Part shown: piece by piece, positions 17,101 through 26,358 of the stretch | Layout: the number at the start of each line of letters is the position of its first letter | Numbering within the stretch: position 1 is the first letter of the stretch | NCBI RefSeq assembly: GCF_002836415.1 | Contig: NZ_PJBP01000173.1 | Coordinates: forward strand, 1 to 64,000 | Reading direction: 5' to 3' | From: Psychromonas sp. MB-3u-54 | GTDB lineage: Bacteria > Pseudomonadota > Gammaproteobacteria > Enterobacterales > Psychromonadaceae | Length of the DNA: 64,000 nucleotides | The notes under the pieces: generated by a model | The model's database searches: none | Seen by the model: the letters and a program-made list of their open reading frames with translations, nothing else | What the model was told of the DNA's origin: nothing | Program-made: the position numbers and the translations under genes

Positions 17101-17229
17101 TTATTTAGTCCAGGGGAATTTCTCAAATGCGCTGTCAACGGGCGTTTCAGCGAAGTGGTTAACATAGTTACTGATCACTTTCTGTGATGTGCCCTGTACG
17201 ATTTCCAGCAATTGTCTTTGCTCATAATC
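17101..17229 (-). pseudogene. C-terminal fragment of a carboxymuconolactone decarboxylase-family gene
   Basis: On the minus strand a 42-codon stretch between two stops ends 'LLEIVQGTSQKVISNYVNHF' plus 'AETPVDSAFEKFPWTK' and TAA 17101-17103. The 'SNYxNHxAxTPxDxAF' ending is what I remember of AhpD-like/carboxymuconolactone decarboxylase proteins. No start or N-terminal two-thirds is present, so it is a decayed remnant. The rest of 16829-17448 shows no other recognisable gene. Confidence 0.5.
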
Positions 17230-17406
17230 TTATTGTTCACTTTAGATAATGGCTAATTAATAAGGATTAAATATAAAAATTTGAGATTCCGACATTCGCT
17301 GTGATCCTGCACGTTTATTTATGCCGCTACCGACAAAGTCGTCATTTGTTTATTGTTAGTACCTTAAACAATTAATGTGGAATTACAAAACCGCTCAGGT
17401 TATTAT

Positions 17407-17420
17407 TGAACGTCCGTTCA
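17407..17420. promoter_or_regulatory. TetR-type operator TGAACG-TC-CGTTCA
   Basis: A 6-bp inverted repeat with a 2-bp centre lies 28 bp before the TetR-family start codon, the usual place for autoregulation. A related palindrome (TGAAC-N4-GTTCA) sits upstream of the haloacid dehalogenase gene at 19987-20000, which suggests a local regulon. Confidence 0.6.
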
Positions 17421-17448
17421 TGGCTTTGTTTTAGAGGAGTACTACGTT

Positions 17449-18039
17449 ATGAGTAAATCAGCCAAATTTGATCGCGCTGATGTTGTAGAAAAAGCCACCA
17501 AGCTGTATTGGGAAAAGGGTTTTCACGGAACATCCATGCGCAACCTGCAAGATGTGGTTGATATGCGGCCAGGCAGTATCTATGCCGCCTTTGGAAACAA
17601 AGAAAACTTATTTAAAGAAGCGTTGCAACACTACGCGAAAGTCAGTTTTTTTCGTCTTTCGGCCTGTAAAAAAGCATCTTCATCACCCCTTGAAGCGCTG
17701 CGAACCTTTGTTAAAAGTATCCTAATAGACACTGCTGAATCAGCCCCTAGCGGTATGTGCATGCTGGTTAAATCCGTTGCTGAACTGACCGTTGAAAATG
17801 CCGAACTGTTGTCGGAAAGCAAACGATTACTGAGCCTGATAGAAAGTGAATTTGCGGCAATCTTCAAAGAAGCGATTGAACAGGGGGAAATAAGCGCATC
17901 TAAAGATCCAAAACATCTGGCTCAATATCTGCAAATTCAGATAATGGGGGTGCGCACCTACGCGGGTGCTCACGATGATGCTCTGGCTATTGAAGCCCTT
18001 ATTGATGATATTTTTGACAGCAGTGTGGTTCGCGGATAA
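17449..18039 (+). CDS. TetR/AcrR-family transcriptional regulator
   Basis: The 196-residue protein has the N-terminal TetR helix-turn-helix ('KATKLYWEKGFHGTSMRNLQ' through 'GSIYAAFGNKENLFKEAL') and a helical ligand-binding C-terminal domain with C103 in 'SGMCMLVKSVAELT'. A palindrome just upstream suggests autorepression. Its convergent neighbours are YghU and a haloacid dehalogenase, and a matching palindrome lies at the dehalogenase promoter, so a role in electrophile or xenobiotic response is likely but inferred. GAGGAGTACTACGTT precedes the ATG. Confidence 0.85.
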   Translation: MSKSAKFDRADVVEKATKLYWEKGFHGTSMRNLQDVVDMRPGSIYAAFGNKENLFKEALQHYAKVSFFRLSACKKASSSPLEALRTFVKSILIDTAESAPSGMCMLVKSVAELTVENAELLSESKRLLSLIESEFAAIFKEAIEQGEISASKDPKHLAQYLQIQIMGVRTYAGAHDDALAIEALIDDIFDSSVVRG

Positions 18040-18148
18040 TTTTCTGATCCATGCGTTAGCAGCTGAAATATGCACTATTATCTGACCGTAAGAATCAAAA
18101 TCGGGCGAAAATTTAGCAGAGTGTTTCATACAACGCTCTGCTGACTTT

Positions 18149-19006
18149 CTAGCTTTTTTGATTGAGCGCTTCGTCTATGTCGAAGCCATTGTGGCGTTCG
18201 CGAACCTGTTCCCAAGGTTCTCCCCAGGTACGGTTCACTACTCTTCCGCGCTGTACGGCGGGGCGCTGCGCTATTTCGCTTGCCCAACGCTGAACATTTT
18301 TGTAACTATTAACATCCAAAAATTCGGCAGCGTCATAGAGCTCACCTAACACCAGGTTTCCGTACCATGGCCAGATGGCGATATCCGCAATGCTGTATTG
18401 ATCTCCTGCGATAAAATGCTGGCCGGCTAATTGTTTGTCCAGCAAATCAAGCTGACGTTTAACTTCCATGGTGAAACGGTCAATTGGATACTCTAATTTC
18501 TCCGGTGCATAAGCATAAAAATGACCAAATCCACCGCCTAAATAAGGTGCCGCGCCTTGTAACCAAAATAACCAGTTGAATACATTAGTGCGTTGTTCAG
18601 GTTTTTCCGGCAAAAAACACTCAAACTTTTCAGCCAGATACAATAGGATTGAACCAGACTCGAATAAGGGAACGGGTTTATCGGCAGAACGATCCAATAA
18701 GGCAGGGATTTTAGAATTTGGATTGATCGCGACAAAACCGGAAGAGAATTGTTGTCCTTCACTAATGTCAATAAGATGAGCATCATATTCTGCCTCTGAA
18801 ATCCCTAAAGCCAGAAGCTCCTCAAGCATAATAGTGACTTTCTGACCATTGGGTGTTCCCATAGAATAAAGCTGCAAAGGGTGAATGCCGACAGGAAGCG
18901 CTTTATCATGTGTTGCCCCTGATATTGGACGGTTTATCTTTGCCCAAGTACCAGCGCTTTCACTGTTAGGGGTCCAAACCTTTGCTGGAGTGTATTCGCT
19001 TCCCAT
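18149..19006 (-). CDS. yghU: Glutathione S-transferase family protein YghU
   Basis: The 285-residue protein matches E. coli YghU in length and order. It has an N-terminal extension ('YTPAKVWTPNSESAGTWAKI'), a thioredoxin-like domain ('LQLYSMGTPNGQKVTIMLEE', 'NPNSKIPALLD', 'FESGSILLYLAEKF'), then a helical domain ('FIAGDQYSIADIAIWPWYG'). YghU has disulfide-bond reductase activity with glutathione and some organic-hydroperoxide activity. GAGGAGATACT sits before the ATG. A half-site TGAACG lies about 50 bp upstream, resembling the TetR operators nearby. It lies tail to tail with the TetR gene. Confidence 0.88.
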   Translation of the reverse strand: MGSEYTPAKVWTPNSESAGTWAKINRPISGATHDKALPVGIHPLQLYSMGTPNGQKVTIMLEELLALGISEAEYDAHLIDISEGQQFSSGFVAINPNSKIPALLDRSADKPVPLFESGSILLYLAEKFECFLPEKPEQRTNVFNWLFWLQGAAPYLGGGFGHFYAYAPEKLEYPIDRFTMEVKRQLDLLDKQLAGQHFIAGDQYSIADIAIWPWYGNLVLGELYDAAEFLDVNSYKNVQRWASEIAQRPAVQRGRVVNRTWGEPWEQVRERHNGFDIDEALNQKS

Positions 19007-19268
19007 AGTATCTCCTCATAAAGTAGTGGTGTTTACTATTGTAAAAAATCGTTCAGATGGCTCTATGCTAACCGGATAAAATACATTGATCAACCATCTA
19101 ACCCTAAGGTCGGTTGCCATCACCGGGACGCGAATTCAAGGTTATTACAAAGAAATGCGATGGGCTAAAAACCCGCCTATTTGGCAATAAAGGTGAATAA
19201 AATAATAGATAAAAAAATAAAGTCAGGGGCAGATCCCGGCACAGGTATCAAAAGCCGGGCTCTGTGTT

Positions 19269-19946
19269 TTAATTCGGCTTGGGTAGCAAGCTTTTAAGTT
19301 CCTTAAGGCTTTTAATAACCGCCGTTGGCTCAACATCCCAAGGGTCAAAAATAGCATTATGGGAACGCTGTACCCATACAGACAGCATTCCTGTTGATAT
19401 TGCACCAATCACATCAAAGGGATTACTTGATATTAGCCATGCTTGGTTGTGGGTGGCACCTGATTCTCTCAAAAAATGGCAGTAGACAGCTGGATTAGGT
19501 TTAAATGACTTGAGATCATCGCAACTGACTATCCCATCGAAAAACGGCCTTATTCCTGCACCGGCAAGCAGCATTTCAATAGCTTCTTTAGTACCATTAG
19601 AAAAGGCATAAAGTTTAAACCCGGCATCCTTTAGTTGTGCTAATGCGTTTGCTGTATCATCAAAGGCTGGCAGGGTTTTATAACCGTCCATCAACGCCTG
19701 CTTTTGCTCTTTTGAAAGAGAAATTCGATAGAAATTGCAGGTATAGTCCAACGCATTACGGGTGCAAACCGCAAAGCTTTGGTAATTCTGCATTAAGCCC
19801 CTGCGAAAAGAGTATTCCAGTTGTTTATCCCGCCAAGTCTGAGAAAAAGCCTGTGCATCATTACCTAACCATTTTTCTAAAATAGCCACTATTCCGTGTG
19901 TATTAATTAATGTTCCATAGACATCAAAAGCAAGTATCACTGGCAT
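19269..19946 (-). CDS. Haloacid dehalogenase type II
   Basis: The 225-residue HAD-superfamily enzyme has nucleophile D8 in 'AFDVYGTL', motif II serine in 'YAFSNGT', the motif III lysine in 'SFKPNPAVY' and the type II signature 'LISSNPFDVIGA'. Members hydrolyse L-2-haloacids to 2-hydroxyacids through an aspartyl ester. The natural substrate in this organism is unknown. GAGGAGATAAA precedes the ATG, and a TetR-type palindrome lies about 40 bp upstream, so the neighbouring TetR protein may control it. Confidence 0.85.
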   Translation of the reverse strand: MPVILAFDVYGTLINTHGIVAILEKWLGNDAQAFSQTWRDKQLEYSFRRGLMQNYQSFAVCTRNALDYTCNFYRISLSKEQKQALMDGYKTLPAFDDTANALAQLKDAGFKLYAFSNGTKEAIEMLLAGAGIRPFFDGIVSCDDLKSFKPNPAVYCHFLRESGATHNQAWLISSNPFDVIGAISTGMLSVWVQRSHNAIFDPWDVEPTAVIKSLKELKSLLPKPN

Positions 19947-19986
19947 TTTATCTCCTCATTTTTTTAGCTTTTATTTAACTATATTC

Positions 19987-20000
19987 TGAACGACTGTTCA
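19987..20000. promoter_or_regulatory. TetR-type operator TGAAC-N4-GTTCA at the dehalogenase promoter
   Basis: The palindrome TGAACGACTGTTCA shares both half-sites and spacing with TGAACGTCCGTTCA at 17407-17420. It lies between the divergent dehalogenase and htpX genes, nearer the dehalogenase. The rest of 19947-20261 shows no gene. Confidence 0.55.
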
Positions 20001-20261
20001 ATACATATCTGAACTGAGGATCAATAAGATTTTTTTGGTCGACGAAAAAAGTACTTTCTGCGTCAGAAAAGGAGTCCCTCTGTTCAAGGTGCTCCCGCCT
20101 TATTAAGTTGAGTACCCGAGCAGATTAATGATGATTGAGCGGGTCACTATTAATATACTTAAACGGTTTTTGATGGCATTGCAGATTGCTCTAAACAGTG
20201 ATGCGACCTAAACTTTGATTGTATCTGTTGCTGAACCTTTGATCTATGATTGGGAGAGTTT

Positions 20262-21113
20262 ATGAAACGCATTTTGCTGTTTATTGCGACTAACTTTGCA
20301 ATACTTATTATTCTCGGCATTATTCTTAATATTGTATTACCTTTGTTGGGGGTTCATCTGCAAGATACGGCAGGGCTGTTAATTATTTCTGCTGTATTTG
20401 GTATGGGGGGCTCTTTTATTTCTCTGGCGATATCCAAGTGGGTTGCAAAACGAAGCGTGGGCGCTTATGTCATAGAGCAGCCGCATAATGCGCAGGAACA
20501 TTGGTTATTAAAGACAGTTGCAATACAGGCTACAAAAGCAGGTGTCGGCATGCCGGAAGTGGCCATCTATGACTCTCCTGAAATTAACGCCTTTGCGACC
20601 GGTATGAATAAAAACAATGCCCTGGTGGCGGTGAGCAGCGGTTTATTGAACAATATGACGGCAGATGAAGCCGAAGCTGTGCTCGGACATGAAATGAGTC
20701 ATATTGCTAACGGTGATATGGTTACTATGACCCTGCTTCAGGGGGTAATGAATACTTTTGTATTTTTCTTTGCGCGAATAGTCGCACGGGCGGTAAGTCG
20801 AGGCAGTGACAACCAGTTTGTCTACTTTATGACGGTCATAGCATTTCAGATAATCTTCGGTATATTGGCCAGCATAGTCGTGATGTGGTTTTCCCGTTAC
20901 CGTGAATTCCGTGCCGATGCAGGTGGCGCGAATTTAGCGGGTAGAGAAAAAATGATCAATGCCTTAAAGCGTTTACAAGGAGATAAAGTCGAAAGTCAGC
21001 TTGATGGTCAGTTAGTTGCCTTCGGTATCAGTGGTAAACAAGCGTTCTCTGAGCTGCTGATGAGTCATCCCCCTCTTGAAAAAAGGATTAAGGCTTTACA
21101 AAGGCAAGCGTAG
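20262..21113 (+). CDS. htpX: Membrane zinc metalloprotease HtpX
   Basis: The 283-residue protease has two N-terminal membrane helices, the zinc motif '[10 protein letters not shown]' (HExxH) and two further helices ('[14 protein letters not shown]', '[20 protein letters not shown]'), ending in '[15 protein letters not shown]' as in E. coli HtpX. It helps degrade damaged inner-membrane proteins together with FtsH. I start at ATG 20262, not TTG 20250, because GGGAGAG then sits directly upstream and the protein begins '[11 protein letters not shown]' like its relatives. It is probably a single-gene unit. Confidence 0.92.
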   Translation: MKRILLFIATNFAILIILGIILNIVLPLLGVHLQDTAGLLIISAVFGMGGSFISLAISKWVAKRSVGAYVIEQPHNAQEHWLLKTVAIQATKAGVGMPEVAIYDSPEINAFATGMNKNNALVAVSSGLLNNMTADEAEAVLGHEMSHIANGDMVTMTLLQGVMNTFVFFFARIVARAVSRGSDNQFVYFMTVIAFQIIFGILASIVVMWFSRYREFRADAGGANLAGREKMINALKRLQGDKVESQLDGQLVAFGISGKQAFSELLMSHPPLEKRIKALQRQA

Positions 21114-21839
21114 GGCGGTCGCGTTAATACTCACTTGATAATTGCTGATGCCATATGCTGTCACTCAATATTTTCAACTTATGATGGTATTGGGTAATCG
21201 TTATTTAATGCGTTTATTTCAGGGCCTGTTTATCATTGGTGATTAATTTCTGTTCGCGATAAAAACGGTGCGAGTTGTGCCGTTTAGTCATTCTAAGTAA
21301 ATACCTAGCAACAAAGCGTAAAACGCTTTTAACCTCGCTCTTTAGCCGAAACTGATAGGGCAGATTTTTTACTGTCTTCGCGCTTATTTAGGGTTAATAG
21401 CTACTTTAGGGTTAATAATGACAGAAAATAATAGGGTTAATAACGACAGAAAATAAGCTTCGCCTTGTATAATAAATCAACAAATTGCTGTAAAAAAATG
21501 CCGAAAGATAAATAAGCCTCAGGCCAAACTCCCTCATTTTTTGTTTGTTTATGCAGATTAAAATCAATTATATCTGCATTTATGAAAATACTTGAGACAG
21601 GAGCCGTACTTATTCCCCTGTGCTGGGAATTGCGCACAGGTATCAGCCTGTTTGGTGTGAAATAAATTTTCACATCAAGGGTTGCGTTAACATTTTTATA
21701 ACTTACTCTATACTCGCTCGCGGGTTTTATATTATTTGTCCCGCTGATGGGGTATACTTTTTGGGAAATTTTTATATCAAACTTATATCAAACGATTCCA
21801 ATAACGCGAATTATTTCGCTGCAACAAGAGGTTATTATT
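21114..21839. other. 726-bp spacer upstream of acnB
   Basis: I see no supportable gene here. Three copies of AGGGTTAATA lie at about 21388-21447, the last two within a tandem ~25-bp repeat ending in ACAGAAAATA. A purine-rich AAGAGG (21826-21831) serves the GTG start of acnB. The acnB promoter presumably lies in the last 150 bp. Confidence 0.5.
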
Positions 21840-24440
21840 GTGCTAGAAGCTTATCGTAAACATATCGCTGAACGTGCCGAACAAGGCATTGTCCCACAAC
21901 CTTTGAATGCTGAACAAACTGTGGCATTAGTTGAATTGTTAAAAAATCCACCACAGGGCGAAGAAGCCTTTTTGGTTGACCTTTTAGAGAACCGTATTCC
22001 TCCTGGTGTTGATGAAGCTGCCTATGTTAAAGCCGGCTTTTTATCTGCTATTGCATCTTCTGAAACCACTTCTCCAATCATTTCTTGTGAGCATGCGGTC
22101 AAGCTGTTAGGTACGATGCAGGGCGGTTACAATATTCAACCGTTGATTAGCCAACTTGATAATGAAAAGCTTGCGCCACTTGCCGCCACCGCTCTTTCTC
22201 ATACCTTATTGATGTTCGACGCTTTCTATGACGTTGAAGAAAAAGCGAAAGCCGGTAACGTTTTTGCACAGGAAATAATACAGGCCTGGGCCGATGCACA
22301 ATGGTTTTTAAAAAAACCTGCTGTTGCAGACAAAATGACCATGAGCGTCTTTAAAGTATCCGGTGAAACAAATACCGATGATTTGTCTCCAGCCCCCGAT
22401 GCCTGGTCTCGTCCCGATATCCCATTACACGCTTTAGCGATGTTTAAACTCTCACGAGAAGGCATTGTTGCTGACGAGGAAGGTGTTGTTGGACCGATCA
22501 AACAGATCAATGCTCTGAAAGAGAAAGGTCACCCGTTAGTTTATGTTGGTGACGTTGTTGGTACCGGCTCTTCGCGTAAGTCCGCAACTAACTCAGTTTT
22601 ATGGTTTATGGGCAACGACGTTCCATTTGTACCCAATAAACGTGCTGGTGGTGTCTGTATCGGCAATAAAATAGCACCGATTTTCTTTAATACTATGGAA
22701 GATTCAGGCGCATTGCCTATTGAGATGGACGTCAGTAAATTTAATAGCGGTGATGTGATTGATATATATCCTCATCAAGGCGTGGTTAAAAACAACGCTA
22801 CCGGTGAAGTTATTACTGAATTTCAATTAAAAACTAATATTATTCTTGATGAAGTACGTGCAGGTGGACGAATTCCACTTATTATCGGTCGTGGTTTAAC
22901 GGACCGTGCGCGTAAATCTTTAGGGCTTGAAACATCGACTGTCTTCCAATTACCCGTTGAAGTTAAACCTTCCAAAAAAGGTTATACACTGGCACAAAAA
23001 ATGGTCGGTAAAGCATGTGGTACTGAAGGCGTACGTGCAGGTCAATACTGTGAGCCTAAAATGACCAGTGTTGGATCGCAGGATACAACCGGACCAATGA
23101 CTCGTGATGAACTGAAAGATCTCGCCTGTTTAGGTTTCTCGGCTGATTTGGTAATGCAATCATTCTGCCATACCGGTGCATACCCTAAACCCATTGATGT
23201 TATCACCCACCACACTCTGCCTGATTTCATTCGAAATCGTGGTGGTGTCTCCCTGCGCCCTGGTGACGGTATTATCCACTCGTGGTTAAACCGTATGTTA
23301 TTACCGGATACGGTAGGAACAGGCGGTGATTCTCATACACGTTTCCCGATTGGTATCTCCTTCCCTGCAGGGTCAGGCTTAGTGGCATTTGCTGCCGCGA
23401 CGGGTGTTATGCCGTTAGATATGCCAGAATCTGTGTTGGTGCGTTTTAAAGGCGAAATGCAACCGGGGATTACCCTGCGTGATTTGGTGAATGCAATTCC
23501 TCACCAGGCGCTAAAAGAGGGTCACTTAACGGTTGAAAAAGCGGGCAAGGTAAATGTGTTCTCCGGCCGTACTTTAGAAATTGAAGGGTTACCAAAACTT
23601 AAAGTTGAGCAAGCATTTGAATTATCAGATGCCTCAGCAGAGCGAAGTGCTGCGGGTTGTTCAATCAAGCTTGATAAAGAACCTATTATTGAATACTTAA
23701 ACTCTAACATTGTGATGCTTAAGTGGATGATAGCCGAAGGTTATGGTGATGTGCGTACTATTTCTCGTCGTATTGAAGAGATGGAAGCTTGGATTGCAAA
23801 GCCTGAATTAATGGAAGCAGATCCTGATGCTGAATATGCCGCTATTATTGAGATTGATCTGAACGATGTTAAAGAACCTCTTCTAGCCTGTCCAAATGAT
23901 CCCGATGATGTGAAATTATTGTCCGAGGTTGCTGGACAATCAATTGATGAAGTCTTTATCGGATCTTGTATGACAAACATAGGTCATTTCCGTGCAGCAG
24001 GGAATTTGCTCCAACAATTCCCTGGTCAATTACCGACTAAGTTATGGATTGCCCCACCAACTAAAATGGATGCAGCGCAACTTTCCGATGAAGGTTATTA
24101 CGGTATCTTCGGTAAAGTAGGAGCACGAACTGAAATGCCGGGTTGTTCTCTTTGTATGGGTAATCAGGCGCGAGTGGGTGATAATACCACTGTGGTTTCA
24201 ACTTCAACACGTAACTTCCCTAACCGTTTAGGTAATAATGCTAATGTTTACCTGAGTTCAGCAGAGCTCGCTGCAGTTGCCGCTATTGAAGGGAAACTGC
24301 CAACGGTTGAGCAATATATGAAGTATGCTAAAACCTTGAATGCGACCGCCGCGGATACTTACCGTTACTTGAACTTTGATCAAATAAAAAGTTATATGGA
24401 TAAAGCAAATAGCGTTATCCCGGTGAAAGCCGCCAGCTAA
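21840..24440 (+). CDS. acnB: Bifunctional aconitate hydratase 2 / 2-methylisocitrate dehydratase
   Basis: The 866-residue protein follows E. coli AcnB (865) from start to end. A HEAT-like N-terminal domain ('[11 protein letters not shown]') is followed by the swivel domain ('[20 protein letters not shown]', '[13 protein letters not shown]') and the Fe-S catalytic core ('[16 protein letters not shown]', '[12 protein letters not shown]', '[10 protein letters not shown]') with cluster cysteines. It isomerises citrate to isocitrate in the TCA cycle. I choose GTG 21840 because AAGAGG lies 8 bp upstream and the protein then begins '[15 protein letters not shown]' like its relatives; an ATG at 21747 would add 31 unrelated residues. 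A terminator follows. Confidence 0.95.
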   Translation: MLEAYRKHIAERAEQGIVPQPLNAEQTVALVELLKNPPQGEEAFLVDLLENRIPPGVDEAAYVKAGFLSAIASSETTSPIISCEHAVKLLGTMQGGYNIQPLISQLDNEKLAPLAATALSHTLLMFDAFYDVEEKAKAGNVFAQEIIQAWADAQWFLKKPAVADKMTMSVFKVSGETNTDDLSPAPDAWSRPDIPLHALAMFKLSREGIVADEEGVVGPIKQINALKEKGHPLVYVGDVVGTGSSRKSATNSVLWFMGNDVPFVPNKRAGGVCIGNKIAPIFFNTMEDSGALPIEMDVSKFNSGDVIDIYPHQGVVKNNATGEVITEFQLKTNIILDEVRAGGRIPLIIGRGLTDRARKSLGLETSTVFQLPVEVKPSKKGYTLAQKMVGKACGTEGVRAGQYCEPKMTSVGSQDTTGPMTRDELKDLACLGFSADLVMQSFCHTGAYPKPIDVITHHTLPDFIRNRGGVSLRPGDGIIHSWLNRMLLPDTVGTGGDSHTRFPIGISFPAGSGLVAFAAATGVMPLDMPESVLVRFKGEMQPGITLRDLVNAIPHQALKEGHLTVEKAGKVNVFSGRTLEIEGLPKLKVEQAFELSDASAERSAAGCSIKLDKEPIIEYLNSNIVMLKWMIAEGYGDVRTISRRIEEMEAWIAKPELMEADPDAEYAAIIEIDLNDVKEPLLACPNDPDDVKLLSEVAGQSIDEVFIGSCMTNIGHFRAAGNLLQQFPGQLPTKLWIAPPTKMDAAQLSDEGYYGIFGKVGARTEMPGCSLCMGNQARVGDNTTVVSTSTRNFPNRLGNNANVYLSSAELAAVAAIEGKLPTVEQYMKYAKTLNATAADTYRYLNFDQIKSYMDKANSVIPVKAAS

Positions 24441-24471
24441 CAAGTATGATTTTTTTATAACTTAAGAAATT

Positions 24472-24508
24472 AAAGCCTCTCTTCTGTTTTTCGTTGAGGG
24501 GCTTTTTT
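24472..24508 (+). terminator. Terminator of acnB
   Basis: AAGCCTCTC pairs with GAGGGGCTT (one G-T wobble) around a 14-base loop and is followed by TTTTT. It lies 32 bp after the stop codon. Confidence 0.8.
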
Positions 24509-24738
24509 ATGCCTGTAACTATTTTATTAATATAAAATAATCACAGTGTGTATAAATACCCGGAATATTTTTTAATGTCTTTAGTAATACAAATAAGAGT
24601 TGTTTTTTTATTTTAATTTGCTAAAATGGTTGGCTCAAAGTTTAGCATTTTCCTTGTTAAAACTTTCATAGCGTTGCGCATAGGCTTTACTGATCGGATG
24701 AAGAAAGGTTGGTGTGAAACCCAAATTCAATAAAGAGA

Positions 24739-25587
24739 ATGAGTATTCCTATGTTAGAAAAAAATTTAGTGGTTGGTGAGTTTCTTATCGACACAAGTCA
24801 AAATAGTTTAATTCACACAAACCGAAAAGTTTACCTCGGTCCCTTACGTACTTCCCTTTTACATTTTTTATGTAAAAATGTTAATAAAGTGGTTACTCGA
24901 GAAGATCTTGCCCAACATGTATGGGGAAGATTAGTCACGGATCATACAATTAACCAGCATATCTCTCAACTGCGTAAAAGTATTGGTACATTAGTCCTGC
25001 ACGGTTTAAATATTTCGACTATTCCTAAGCGTGGTTATATTGCGCGTATGGATGGTATTGGCCTTTCTGAAAATCAGGTTGCTCCTATGGCGAGATCTGA
25101 AGGGGATGCTAATTCGGTTAAAAATATGAAAGTATTGGTTGTTGAAACCGAAACTTCTGAGCGAACTCTGTTAATTGAGCAATTAAACAATCTGCAAGTG
25201 TCTTATGTAGAATGTGTTGCAACAAGTATCGATGCCGAGCGTTCTGTTGCGCTGCAGGATTTTGATTTGATTATTGTAGATTCATTACTTATCAATAATA
25301 CGGGCATTAAGTTAATTAAAGATGTTCGTACAGGAAAAACCTCTGCTGCTGCTGATATCAGCATTTTAACCTCTCACTTTGATGTTCAACGCGAATTGTT
25401 AGGGTTAAACAGTTTGTTAGACATTCAGGGGTTATTGCTTAAACCATTCGACAGTCAGCGTTTAAAGCAGATGTTAATGGTGGCTAATAAAGCCAATGTT
25501 ATTTTAAAACCGCAAGCTGCCTATGAGCTTGTACCAACGGATGTATTAAGCGATTTTGTTCAACCTAAAGTTGCGGTTAACGATTAA
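24739..25587 (+). CDS. Winged-helix regulator with C-terminal receiver domain (inverted domain order)
   Basis: Residues 9-104 form an OmpR/ToxR-type winged helix ('VYLGPLRTSLLHFLC', 'VVTREDLAQHVWG', 'INQHISQLRKSI', 'ISTIPKRGYI'). Residues 130-250 form a CheY-like receiver: 'MKVLVVETETSERTLLIEQL', phosphoacceptor D181 in 'DLIIVDS', T211 in 'ILTSH' and K235 in 'LLLKPF'. The usual acidic pair is E136/E138 rather than D. Standard response regulators have receiver first and DNA-binding domain last; here they are reversed. No membrane helix or histidine kinase gene is nearby. The target is unknown. It sits between acnB and yacL, which are adjacent in E. coli, so it may be an insertion in that pair. 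Confidence 0.8.
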   Translation: MSIPMLEKNLVVGEFLIDTSQNSLIHTNRKVYLGPLRTSLLHFLCKNVNKVVTREDLAQHVWGRLVTDHTINQHISQLRKSIGTLVLHGLNISTIPKRGYIARMDGIGLSENQVAPMARSEGDANSVKNMKVLVVETETSERTLLIEQLNNLQVSYVECVATSIDAERSVALQDFDLIIVDSLLINNTGIKLIKDVRTGKTSAAADISILTSHFDVQRELLGLNSLLDIQGLLLKPFDSQRLKQMLMVANKANVILKPQAAYELVPTDVLSDFVQPKVAVND

Positions 25588-25604
25588 TATTAGTTGATTG
25601 CATT

Positions 25605-25639
25605 AAAGCTCCCACGGTAACGTTGGAGCTTTTTTTTTG
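25605..25639 (+). terminator. Terminator of the wHTH-receiver gene
   Basis: AAAGCTCCCACG pairs with CGTTGGAGCTTT around a GTAA tetraloop (one mismatch) and is followed by a run of T. It lies 17 bp after the stop codon. Confidence 0.88.
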
Positions 25640-25705
25640 TCATTTTTATCTAATAACAATGCATTTTAAGTGCTTGAGTTTACACTGCAGTTGACTTAAA
25701 TATTG

Positions 25706-25882
25706 TTATATCCCAACGGGTTGATATTTTTTCTAATTATACAAAATCCTATGGAACGATTTTGAACAGCTTTAGCTGGCCACGCAGTGGGGAATAACAG
25801 AGACTGAAATATCGTTTTATTTCTCGCCAGCAGGTGTTTTAAGCTGCATAAACAAACAGAAAATTACTGGATTTGGTATAAC
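25706..25882. mobile_element. MITE-like element, second copy, reverse orientation
   Basis: The right end TTTGGTATAA and internal block 25741-25784 match the reverse complement of the 12158-12389 element; the left end (TTATATCCCAACGGG) is degenerate. The outer interiors differ, so the two are diverged members of one family. It ends about 20 bp before the yacL start codon and therefore replaces the normal upstream region of that gene. Confidence 0.5.
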
Positions 25883-25902
25883 CTATAGGTTTGAAATAGA
25901 GC

Positions 25903-26274
25903 ATGGAATTTGAATTTAGAAAAGATTATTTTAGTGATCAAGCAACGGTAAAGTTATCTATGGATCATGAGGCTTTTGGGACTTGGTTAGAGCAGGAAGG
26001 ACAGTCTATTGCTTGGGTAGATGCGCTGTTAGTTAATATTTCAGCTGTGCAAAAGCGTGTGCTGACTGATTTTAAATTAGTCGGCAGTGAGTTTTCGTTA
26101 TTAGTCAATGATGATGAAGCTCAGGTTATCAATCACAGTTTGTTAAATGATTTTGATGAAGTTGATTTAGAAGGAGACTTATCATTTTATGATCTGGAGA
26201 TTGAAGCATCCTGTGGATTCGATGATTTTATAAACTTCATCGAATCATGGTCAGAATTTTTACACAGTAAATAA
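25903..26274 (+). CDS. yacL: UPF0231 family protein YacL
   Basis: The 123-residue acidic protein matches E. coli YacL ('MEFEFRKD' start, 'VKLSMDHEAFGTWLEQE', 'SLLVNDDEAQV', 'LSFYDLEIEASCGFDDF'). The function is unknown. In E. coli yacL lies directly after acnB; here a regulator gene and a MITE-like element separate them. The ribosome-binding site is weak (AATAGAGC), probably because the element ends just upstream. Confidence 0.85.
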   Translation: MEFEFRKDYFSDQATVKLSMDHEAFGTWLEQEGQSIAWVDALLVNISAVQKRVLTDFKLVGSEFSLLVNDDEAQVINHSLLNDFDEVDLEGDLSFYDLEIEASCGFDDFINFIESWSEFLHSK

Positions 26275-26294
26275 ATGTCGGCTTTTAAGATTTC

Positions 26295-26331
26295 GATGAT
26301 TTGATTTGATGAAGTCTTAAATCAAATCATC
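26295..26331. terminator. Bidirectional hairpin between yacL and mgtE
   Basis: A 13-bp perfect stem GATGATTTGATTT / AAATCAAATCATC with an 11-base loop lies between the convergent yacL and mgtE genes. It is AT-rich and lacks a long U-tract, so it is a probable but not ideal terminator for both. Confidence 0.6.
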
Positions 26332-26358
26332 GTCAGCATTTTTACTCCGTCAGCAAAG

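Noticed and set aside
21747-21839. Upstream ATG start for acnB
   Set aside because: It adds 31 residues that match no AcnB N-terminus; GTG 21840 has a proper ribosome-binding site.
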